In this document: positions 33,243 through 39,242 of the stretch, one piece after another | How positions within the stretch are numbered: the stretch's first letter is position 1 | How the letters are laid out: the number at the start of each line of letters is the position of its first letter | Source: Gammaproteobacteria bacterium | GTDB taxonomy: Bacteria > Pseudomonadota > Gammaproteobacteria > Pseudomonadales > Halieaceae | NCBI GenBank assembly: GCA_009937065.1 | Contig: JAACDF010000159.1 | Coordinates: 1-39,242 of the forward strand | DNA length: 39,242 nt | Reading direction: 5' to 3' | The notes under the pieces: generated by a model | What the model was told of the DNA's origin: nothing | What the model saw: only the letters and a program-made list of their open reading frames with translations | The model's database searches: none | Program-made: the position numbers and the translations under genes

Positions 33243-33280
33243 TTTCAGTAATAATCCGCGGTGGTTTCGATACTTTTGTT
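33219..33280 (+). repeat. Imperfect 31-base tandem duplication
   Basis: Units 33219-33249 and 33250-33280 both begin AATAATCCGCG (11 of 11 identical) and both carry ATACTTTT, shifted by one base. The middle has diverged. The first unit contains the hrpA stop codon; the second is non-coding spacer. It looks like an old local duplication. Confidence 0.6.
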
Positions 33281-33313
33281 AAAGTGGCGTCGCTGAAAGG
33301 AGACAAAACCACA

Positions 33314-34039
33314 GTGTTATTCGCATCTAATCCAATTATGTCGACAGTACTCGCGATGTGGCTTGCGATAGCGGCAACGCCTGCCCTTGCGAATGATGAC
33401 CCCTTCGAGTTACTCAATCGCGAGATCTTGGAGTTCAACGACGCAGCTGACGCAGCGATATTGAGACCCATCGCCGTGGCGTATGACGACACAGTGCCGA
33501 CACCCATCCGTCGTGGGTTAATGAATGCTTACGATAACCTGACCGACGTGAACGCGGCAGTTAACGCCTTGCTTCAAGGAAGGCCGGTGCGGGCAGTGAA
33601 AAATACGGGGCGTGTGCTGGTCAATACCACGTTTGGTCTGCTGGGCGTTATAGATGTCGCCAGTGATATGGGTATTGAGCGCTACGAAACGGACTTTGGT
33701 CACACACTAGCTCGCTGGGGCGCGCCTGAGGGGCCGTATGTCATGGTGCCTTTCCTCGGACCACGGACATTCCGATCAGGTATTGGCGACATTACAGATA
33801 GTTTTATGTCTGCCAACGATTATGTGTTCGAAGACGATCTCGTCACCTGGGGATCTCGTGGATGGCGAGCGTTAGAGTACCGTGCAGACCTTCTTGATGC
33901 TGAAGAACTCATCACCGGAGATCGCTACGTCTTTATCCGCGATGTGTACCTTCAAAACCGAGAGGCCTTGGTGAATGATGGTGTGGTTGAAGATACGTTT
34001 TCTGATTTCGAAGAAGACGAGTGGGACGAGGATTTTTAA
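33314..34039 (+). CDS. mlaA: MlaA/VacJ family phospholipid-asymmetry protein without lipobox
   Basis: The 241-residue protein has the MlaA core: DPFELLNREILEFNDAADAAILRPIAVAYD, NAYDNLTDVNAAVNALLQG, VNTTFGLLGVIDVASDMG, FGHTLARWGAPEGPYVMVPFLGP. With MlaFEDB and MlaC it removes misplaced phospholipids from the outer leaflet of the outer membrane. The signal (STVLAMWLAIAATPALA) ends in an ordinary signal-peptidase-I site, and there is no cysteine in the protein, so it is not a lipoprotein as in E. coli. It ends in an acidic tail (FEEDEWDEDF). AAAGGAGA (33296-33303) supports the GTG at 33314, with somewhat long spacing. An ATG at 33338 is the alternative. A TTG at 33230 is unlikely. Confidence 0.88.
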   Translation: MLFASNPIMSTVLAMWLAIAATPALANDDPFELLNREILEFNDAADAAILRPIAVAYDDTVPTPIRRGLMNAYDNLTDVNAAVNALLQGRPVRAVKNTGRVLVNTTFGLLGVIDVASDMGIERYETDFGHTLARWGAPEGPYVMVPFLGPRTFRSGIGDITDSFMSANDYVFEDDLVTWGSRGWRALEYRADLLDAEELITGDRYVFIRDVYLQNREALVNDGVVEDTFSDFEEDEWDEDF

Positions 34040-35049
34040 GCGCTTCGACGGGCTATTTGCGCCTCTGTCGCATCCACCGCAGCTTTAAAGAGCGCACTAT
34101 CCGCTCCTGACTTGTGCATGCCCTCACTCAGCAGTCTGCGGAATAACTTTCCACCCGGTTGACGCTGATACAAGCCCAGTACATGGCGAAGTACATGATT
34201 CACTCTGCCACCTTCTGCGAGCACACCCTCTAAGTAGGGCATCAATGCCAGTGCGACTTCATAACGAGACAGGTCCCGCTCGGTGTCGGCAAACAGCTTC
34301 GCGTCCACTTGAGAAAGCAACCATGGGTTTTGATACGACTCCCGCCCCAGCATGACGCCATCAACATGGTCTAGGTGCTGTTCACAGGCATCAAGCGAGG
34401 TAACACCGCCGTTTAGCACAATGGTCAAGTCGGGGAAGTCCCGTTTTAGCTGGTATACCCAGGGGTATTTAAGCGGAGGGACTTCTCTATTTTCTTTGGG
34501 TGACAGTCCTTGTAGCCAGGCGTTACGGGCATGTGCAATGAAGACTTCACTACCTCCTTCAGCTACGGTACCGACAAAATCGCGGACAATGTCATAGCTA
34601 TTGTCATCATCAATGCCCAGCCTGTGTTTGACAGTCACTGGCAGATCGACCGCATCATTCATTGCGGCAACGCAGTCTCGTACGAGCTCAGGCTCTCGCA
34701 TCAAGCACGCGCCGAAGGCCCCGTTTTGAACACGATCAGATGGACACCCACAGTTGAGATTAATTTCGTCATAGCCATAGCTAGAACCCATTTTGGCAGC
34801 GACGGCAAGGTCAGCGGGGGAAGACCCACCTAATTGGAGGGCAACCGGGTGCTCCTCTTCGTTAAATCTGAGGTGCCTGTCCTTGTCACCGTGAATTAAC
34901 GCCCCAGTGGTGACCATTTCGGTGTAAACACGGGCGCGCCGTGTTATCAGTCGCCAAAAATATCGGCAGTGCCGGTCGCTCCAGTCCATGCAGGGTGCCG
35001 TGCTGAAACGCCATGGGCTGTATATATTTGGCTTGCTCGAATCATTCAT
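34036..35049 (-). CDS. dusA: tRNA-dihydrouridine(20/20a) synthase
   Basis: The 337-residue FMN enzyme reduces uridine 20/20a in the tRNA D-loop. The N-terminal STAPCMDWSDRHCRYFWRL, the active-site segment INLNCGCPSDRVQNG with the presumed catalytic Cys102, FGACLM, and VTVKHRLGIDD are DusA signatures. HARNAWLQGLSPKENR is also characteristic of this subfamily. It converges on mlaA with a four-base overlap of the reading frames at the stops. Upstream (35050-35182) is shared with the divergent PhoD gene. Confidence 0.95.
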   Translation of the reverse strand: MNDSSKPNIYSPWRFSTAPCMDWSDRHCRYFWRLITRRARVYTEMVTTGALIHGDKDRHLRFNEEEHPVALQLGGSSPADLAVAAKMGSSYGYDEINLNCGCPSDRVQNGAFGACLMREPELVRDCVAAMNDAVDLPVTVKHRLGIDDDNSYDIVRDFVGTVAEGGSEVFIAHARNAWLQGLSPKENREVPPLKYPWVYQLKRDFPDLTIVLNGGVTSLDACEQHLDHVDGVMLGRESYQNPWLLSQVDAKLFADTERDLSRYEVALALMPYLEGVLAEGGRVNHVLRHVLGLYQRQPGGKLFRRLLSEGMHKSGADSALFKAAVDATEAQIARRSA

Positions 35050-35182
35050 TCCGTTATTGTCGCATAGTGAACGAGAGACTCATTACTCTCCTTTCAAAGC
35101 AACGAAAACAATATAAATAATTCATCAGTATGTAGTCAGGTGCCCTAACACTTCGACGATTCAGTGAGAGAGTTTAATCATC

Positions 35183-36817
35183 ATGACGTTGGATCGAAGA
35201 CAGATACTCAAGGGATTTGGCTTGGGCGCGGGCGCCTTAACTGTGCGGAGCGTGGGAGCTGAAGCCTCTTCCAAAACAGGCTTTACACACGGCGTCGCGT
35301 CAGGGGATCCGCTGGGTGACCGCGTGATCATCTGGTCGAGGTACGTACCCGCGACCGGTAGCGAGCGAGTCGAGAATATTATTTGGCAGGTGGCTTACGA
35401 CAGATCCTTTGGGGACCTTGCCGCGAGCGGTGTCACCAAGACGTCTGCCAAAAGGGACTATACGATCAAGGTCGATGCCACTCGCTTGAAGCCTGGTCGA
35501 CACTACTTCTATCGCTTTGTTGTCAACGGACAACGCTCTGATATTGGGAGTACCAAAACCTTACCTAGAGGCGCTGTCAGCCAATTCCGCATGGGTGTCG
35601 CGTCCTGCTCAAACTACCCACAAGGTTACTTTCATGCCTATGACGATATGGCAAAGACCGACCTTGATGTGGTGCTTCACCTCGGTGACTACCTCTACGA
35701 ATACGCGAGGGGCCGCTATGTAAACCCCATTGCAGAGGAAACACTCGGACGAGCTGTAACGCCCGTCAATGAGATCGTCTCACTCGCGGACTACCGAGAG
35801 CGATATGCGGTCTATCGTTCAGATAGGGACCTACAAGCCGCTCATGCAGCGCATCCATGGATTTGTGTTTGGGATGATCACGAACTGACCAACAACACCT
35901 GGAAAGAGGGTGCGGAAAATCACAACGAAGGTGAGGGTGATTTTGATGAACGCATTGCGATAGCGCGGAGGGTGTATCACGAGTGGATGCCCATTCGAAC
36001 GGCTGCTCAAACCGATCAAGCACCTATTTATCGTGCCTTCGAGATAGGGCAGTTGGCGGATCTGATCATGTTAGACACGCGACTTCACGGACGTGATGAG
36101 CAGTTTATCTACCAGCGTGACCTCGAGAAATTCGGGGGTGCAGAGGCATTCGTCATGGAGCAGCTTATGAATCCTGAGCGGACCATCCTGGGTGCGGATC
36201 AGGAGAATTGGCTTGGTTCTCAATTGGCGGCGAGTCATGATCGTGGCAGTGTCTGGCAGGTCATAGGTCAGCAGGTGTTGATGGGTAAGCTCACCACGCC
36301 ATCGATCCCTCAGGAGACCATCGACAAGATGGAGCTGCCCGAACGATACAGCAAGCGTCTAGAGGGGCTTCAACAAATCGCCGAAGCGAAACTGCCCATG
36401 AATCTTGATGCTTGGGACGGCTACCCCGCCTGTCGTGAGCGTATTCATGGCCTGTTTGCGCAGTTTGCAAAAAACCCTGTTGTACTTGCCGGTGACACGC
36501 ACAATGCCTGGGCGTTCAATATGAGAAATAGCTCAGGCGATGCCGTTGGCGTGGAAATTGGTACGCCTGGCGTCACGAGCCCCGGTATGGAAGCGTATTT
36601 GCCAGCACCGCCGGAGATGATGCGTGAAGCATTACTGAGCAGCAGTGCCGAGCTACACGATGTCGATACATCGCGACGCGGCTGGACGGTGGTTGAGTTA
36701 ACACCAGAGCGGATGACGTCGTCCTGGCGCTTTGTCTCGACCATTCTGGAGAGTCAGTACTCAGTAGCGGAGAGCGCGCCTATCGTTTGCATGGCAGGTG
36801 ACAAGCGCTTCAGCTGA
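35183..36817 (+). CDS. PhoD-like alkaline phosphatase/phosphodiesterase, Tat-exported
   Basis: The 544-residue protein has a twin-arginine signal at the N-terminus (TLDRRQILKGFGLGAGALTV). The PhoD N-terminal domain follows (GFTHGVASGDPLGDRVIIWSR, FYRFVVNGQRSDIG). The catalytic metallophosphatase domain has MGVASCSNY, LHLGDYLYEYA, WDDHELTNNTWKEGAENH and LAGDTHNAWAF. PhoD enzymes bind Fe and Ca and release phosphate from phosphomono- and diesters in the periplasm, often under phosphate limitation. I looked for tandem Pho-box repeats in the 133-base upstream gap and found none. Only a weak GAGAGAG precedes the ATG. Confidence 0.93.
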   Translation: MTLDRRQILKGFGLGAGALTVRSVGAEASSKTGFTHGVASGDPLGDRVIIWSRYVPATGSERVENIIWQVAYDRSFGDLAASGVTKTSAKRDYTIKVDATRLKPGRHYFYRFVVNGQRSDIGSTKTLPRGAVSQFRMGVASCSNYPQGYFHAYDDMAKTDLDVVLHLGDYLYEYARGRYVNPIAEETLGRAVTPVNEIVSLADYRERYAVYRSDRDLQAAHAAHPWICVWDDHELTNNTWKEGAENHNEGEGDFDERIAIARRVYHEWMPIRTAAQTDQAPIYRAFEIGQLADLIMLDTRLHGRDEQFIYQRDLEKFGGAEAFVMEQLMNPERTILGADQENWLGSQLAASHDRGSVWQVIGQQVLMGKLTTPSIPQETIDKMELPERYSKRLEGLQQIAEAKLPMNLDAWDGYPACRERIHGLFAQFAKNPVVLAGDTHNAWAFNMRNSSGDAVGVEIGTPGVTSPGMEAYLPAPPEMMREALLSSSAELHDVDTSRRGWTVVELTPERMTSSWRFVSTILESQYSVAESAPIVCMAGDKRFS

Positions 36818-36865
36818 CTATGTATTTGTTTATCCGCCGATAAAGTGACCGCGCCTTCTAAACTC

Positions 36866-38413
36866 TTACAGTCCGTCGATCGCTTCGGCTAACCAATCCA
36901 TTCGCGTGTCGAGCCACTCAACTAAATGCTCAACTTCCTCTTCGTAGGTGTCGTAGACAACCGGGTTTGGCCAAACGTAAGTACCTATCGTTTGCCAGAT
37001 AGAGTCGTTTTCTGACTGAGACAAACTAAGGTGTTCTGACCATGCGCTGATGTCGGCCTTTATCTCCGGACGCTGGGCATCGATTTGCGCGTAGCGCTCT
37101 TTCACTCGTTGAGCAAAATATGGATCCTCCAGCATTCGATCGATCCAGGTGTTCCAGCGAACCCACCAGCCCTCTGGATAGGTGGCATCGGCGTAATCAA
37201 CGTTTCCGAAGCCCAAATCGAAGTCCCAAATAGGCCCCATCCGAATTTTTTCACCCGGTATCCAGTGGAGGAAAATGCTCGAATACCACTGGGCGTCAAC
37301 GTTCTTCGCAATTTCATTCACCAAGAACCAGTCAATGAAGCTATCGACATCCGCGTAAGCGCGATAGCCATTAGTCGGGTCTGCAAACTCGCTGCTAAAA
37401 AGGACAGTCTCAAATTCGTTAATGTGTTGCCGAACTTGAGCGAATTCGGGATCGGAATAGGCAAGTCCTGGCTCTTTGATATTGATGAGATAAGTATCGG
37501 TTTGAAACGAGACATCATCGGGATCTAATCGATTGGGTTGGTCGATCTCTAGAAGAAAACCGGTATCGCCAATATCTACTCGGTTACTGCCATCCTCTAC
37601 TTTTTCAGTGATGTGGTAGAAGCCATCATGCTCGCCATTGACAAAAACTTCGGCAAAATGGCCACTTGGGGTCCACCTGAGCGTCGTTCGGCGACCGAGT
37701 GAAAAGGCCAAATGATTCCTTACTAAGGTTTTATCGGAGTACTCGGCGAGAAAAAGCCATTTTTTGTCCTCGAGCATGCCAAACAAATCTCGCTTGGAGT
37801 CGAGTTTCATTTGATAGGGCTTTTTGGGATGGACCCAGGTTGAGTTACCCCGGCCTCGAATCTCCATCACCATTTCATCTACAGAATCGTAGTCCCTACC
37901 ACCGTCTAGTCGGAAAGTGCCGGTCACGTAATCATCTTTTGAAACGATAGCGGAGTCGGTAGTCAGATAAATGATGGGGAGTCCTGTGAATCGGGTTAAA
38001 TCGACCTGATAGCTCTGAGTGGTTCCAGCCTCGTTAGCAACCGTGTAATTCAAGATGGGCGTGAAATCTTGGCTCGATGTGCCAGAGGTCTGCTGAACAC
38101 CGTCCAAAGAAACTTCGGTACCGGTAAAGGAAAATGAAGGGATCATTGACTGCACTGATATGTCAGTTGTTGTCCTTGCCGAAAACGTGTCTCCCTCCAA
38201 AACGAATTCAATATCCGCATCGAGCTCTGGATTGTGTTCCTTGAGTAGCGTAAAGGACTCTAATACAGGTGCTGGCGGGGGAGGGGGAGCAACTGTGATG
38301 GGGTCTGAAGTACCCCCAGACCCTCCTCCACAAGAACCCAGAAATATCACGCCCGCAAAAATAGCAGAGAAGCCCAAAGCCCTTGTAATCGTCACGATTT
38401 CCCCCAATGTCAT
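36866..38413 (-). CDS. CotH-kinase domain lipoprotein
   Basis: The 515-residue protein carries a lipoprotein signal ending LGSCGGG (anchor Cys28), then a proline linker (VAPPPPPAPV). A beta-type domain to about residue 140 follows, and then a CotH kinase domain from about residue 145. Signatures are RGRGNSTW (186-193), KKPYQMKLD (197-205), KWLFLAEYSDKTLVRN (219-233), GFYHITEKVE and GPIWDFDLGFGN with Asp397 and Asp399. CotH proteins of Bacillus spores are atypical protein kinases, but the targets of surface versions in Gram-negative bacteria are unknown. It converges with the PhoD gene. The 154 bases upstream hold an inverted repeat. Confidence 0.88.
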   Translation of the reverse strand: MTLGEIVTITRALGFSAIFAGVIFLGSCGGGSGGTSDPITVAPPPPPAPVLESFTLLKEHNPELDADIEFVLEGDTFSARTTTDISVQSMIPSFSFTGTEVSLDGVQQTSGTSSQDFTPILNYTVANEAGTTQSYQVDLTRFTGLPIIYLTTDSAIVSKDDYVTGTFRLDGGRDYDSVDEMVMEIRGRGNSTWVHPKKPYQMKLDSKRDLFGMLEDKKWLFLAEYSDKTLVRNHLAFSLGRRTTLRWTPSGHFAEVFVNGEHDGFYHITEKVEDGSNRVDIGDTGFLLEIDQPNRLDPDDVSFQTDTYLINIKEPGLAYSDPEFAQVRQHINEFETVLFSSEFADPTNGYRAYADVDSFIDWFLVNEIAKNVDAQWYSSIFLHWIPGEKIRMGPIWDFDLGFGNVDYADATYPEGWWVRWNTWIDRMLEDPYFAQRVKERYAQIDAQRPEIKADISAWSEHLSLSQSENDSIWQTIGTYVWPNPVVYDTYEEEVEHLVEWLDTRMDWLAEAIDGL

Positions 38414-38524
38414 TGTCGTTGGCGCCTTTCGCGCTCTACGTGTTTTTACGCCTCATTGCAGCGTCTCATCCGTAGCGTAGCGGGATACTGAGCTACATCA
38501 AATGCAACTCTTGTGATCACTCAT

Positions 38525-38545
38525 TCTCAGTTTAGATAACTGAGA
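38525..38545 (-). terminator. Inverted repeat behind the ABC gene, terminator or operator
   Basis: TCTCAGTT and AACTGAGA form a perfect eight-base inverted repeat around a five-base spacer (38533-38537). It lies 22 bases behind the stop of the ABC gene and 112 before the CotH-lipoprotein start, both on minus. No T-run follows on either strand, so the terminator call is uncertain and it may be a binding site instead. Confidence 0.35.
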
Positions 38546-38567
38546 CGAATTCGCCACCCGCACAGAG

Positions 38568-39242
38568 TTAGGCCGCAGATTGACCTGGTATCGCGGCCAG
38601 CAAACGCTGGGTGTAATCGCTCTGAGGCGAGTTGAATACTGCGCTCGTATTGCCGACTTCTTCTAGTTTGCCCCGGTACAACACCGCTACACGGTCAGCA
38701 ATTTGCCGAATCACAGCCAGATCGTGAGATACGAATAGCATAGTGAGTCCGTACTCGTCCTTCAGGTCTTTGAGTAGATCTAAAATCTGCGCCTGAATGG
38801 TCACATCGAGTGCCGAGACTGGCTCATCCGCGACAATAAACTCGGGCTTTGTTGCCAGTGCCCTGCCAATCGCAATACGTTGTCGTTGACCGCCTGAGAA
38901 TTCGTGGGGATATTTCTTAGCAAAGCCTCGCGCTAAGCCCACGTTGTCCATGAGTTCTCTAATCGCGTTATCGAGACCCGATCGGTCGACAATCCTGTGC
39001 AGCAGTAGAGGCTCAGCCAGCGTGTCATAGACGGTCATGCGGGGATTCAGCGAGGCGTATGGGTCCTGGAAAATCATCTGCATGCGCCGTCTAAGCGCTT
39101 TGAGATTATTGCGGTCGAGTCCGCCTACATCGGTGCCATCAAAACTGATCTGACCGGCTGTAATGGGCGTCAATCGCAGCAATGAGCGGCCAAAGGTCGA
39201 CTTGCCACTCCCTGACTCACCAACAAGCCCCAGAACCTCGCC
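38568..39242 (-). CDS. Oligopeptide/dipeptide-type ABC transporter ATP-binding protein, 5' truncated by window end
   Basis: The frame is open to the last base and gives 224 residues to the stop. It begins GEVLGLVGESGSGKST (Walker A). The Q-loop MIFQDPYASLNPRMTVYD, the signature EFSGGQRQRIAIGRAL, Walker B FIVADEPVSALD and the H-loop LFVSHDL follow. The Q-loop sequence is typical of DppF/OppF/GsiA-type ATPases of the peptide and nickel uptake family, or of the second half of a fused YejF-type protein. It ends IPGQSAA without the long C-terminal domain of some OppF proteins. The transporter partners lie beyond the window, so the substrate is open. Confidence 0.92.
   Translation of the reverse strand, partial: GEVLGLVGESGSGKSTFGRSLLRLTPITAGQISFDGTDVGGLDRNNLKALRRRMQMIFQDPYASLNPRMTVYDTLAEPLLLHRIVDRSGLDNAIRELMDNVGLARGFAKKYPHEFSGGQRQRIAIGRALATKPEFIVADEPVSALDVTIQAQILDLLKDLKDEYGLTMLFVSHDLAVIRQIADRVAVLYRGKLEEVGNTSAVFNSPQSDYTQRLLAAIPGQSAA

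Noticed and set aside
33230-33313. TTG start for MlaA overlapping the hrpA stop
   Set aside because: The extra segment lies in a tandem duplication and adds no signal-like sequence. AAAGGAGA at 33296-33303 lies inside it and points to a later start.
32947-33507. 186-codon minus-strand open frame
   Set aside because: It is antisense to the clearly coding hrpA and mlaA genes, with no ribosome site and no recognisable domain.
35050-35182. Pho box upstream of the PhoD-like gene
   Set aside because: No pair of CTGTCAT-like repeats at 11-base spacing is present. Only an AT-rich TATAAA without a matching -35 was found.
37085-37528. 147-codon plus-strand open frame
   Set aside because: It is antisense to the CotH-kinase domain, whose motifs are unmistakable on the minus strand.
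1-39242. Mobile elements, CRISPR arrays, phage genes, tRNA genes
   Set aside because: No transposase, integrase, regularly spaced repeat, capsid or tail motif, or tRNA T-loop signature with cloverleaf was seen on either strand by eye.

Overview
The window is a dense chromosomal segment of a Gram-negative gammaproteobacterium, with about 33 protein genes and no tRNA, rRNA, CRISPR array, IS element or prophage that I could recognise. The gene order fdx-ndk-rlmN-pilW-ispG-hisS-yfgM-bamB-der is the classical gammaproteobacterial block known from Pseudomonas and Escherichia. Outer-membrane lipoproteins, a TonB receptor, MlaA and MnmC fit the same placement. The overall flavour (long isocitrate lyase, acyl-CoA ligase and MaoC, CotH-like lipoprotein, Tat-exported PhoD, B12 uptake) suggests a marine heterotroph, possibly of the OM60/NOR5 (Halieaceae) type. 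That last step is inference.

Region 1 (1-8346) is the housekeeping block. It holds the end of the ISC ferredoxin gene, ndk behind a good sigma70-type promoter, rlmN, the pilus lipoprotein pilW, ispG, hisS, yfgM, bamB and der, all on + with very short gaps. Two genes usual in this block are absent: iscX (after fdx) and rodZ (between pilW and ispG).

Region 2 (8486-11512) has isocitrate lyase with a strong intrinsic terminator, then a two-gene unit of an HxlR-type regulator and a class II aldolase/adducin protein.

Region 3 (11533-14854, minus) is a cobalamin unit: promoter, AdoCbl-type riboswitch, a hairpin that can mask the ribosome binding site, a BtuB-like TonB receptor, corrinoid adenosyltransferase, and an unrecognised six-helix membrane protein whose start codon directly abuts the adenosyltransferase stop codon.

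Region 4 (14881-19514) is a mixed set: a DUF501 protein, a VOC protein, a DASS/SLC13-type transporter with RCK_C domains, a helical protein faintly like CHAD, and a fatty-acid-desaturase-like membrane enzyme.

Region 5 (19515-20821) is the most unusual part. It encodes a tiny Sec-exported peptide with a double-glycine-leader-like motif (DEDLGEVRG|Q), made from a very strong ribosome binding site. An intercistronic hairpin follows, then a small two-helix membrane protein and a stand-alone secreted C39 peptidase with a complete Cys/His/Asp triad. I read this as a candidate periplasmic peptide-maturation cassette. Predicted cleavage would expose an N-terminal Gln, and a secreted glutaminyl cyclase is encoded 3 kb away.

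Region 6 (20818-26611, minus) has a PreP-like M16 peptidase, the glutaminyl cyclase and MnmC. Region 7 (26732-29459) has a small unknown protein, a MaoC hydratase and a FadD-like acyl-CoA ligase with an altered P-loop. Region 8 (29487-35049) has hrpA, a cysteine-free mlaA behind an imperfect tandem duplication that carries a promoter, and dusA. Region 9 (35183-39242) has a PhoD-like phosphatase, a CotH-kinase lipoprotein and the 3' part of an oligopeptide-type ABC ATPase gene that runs off the window. No gene-free stretch exceeds about 300 bases.
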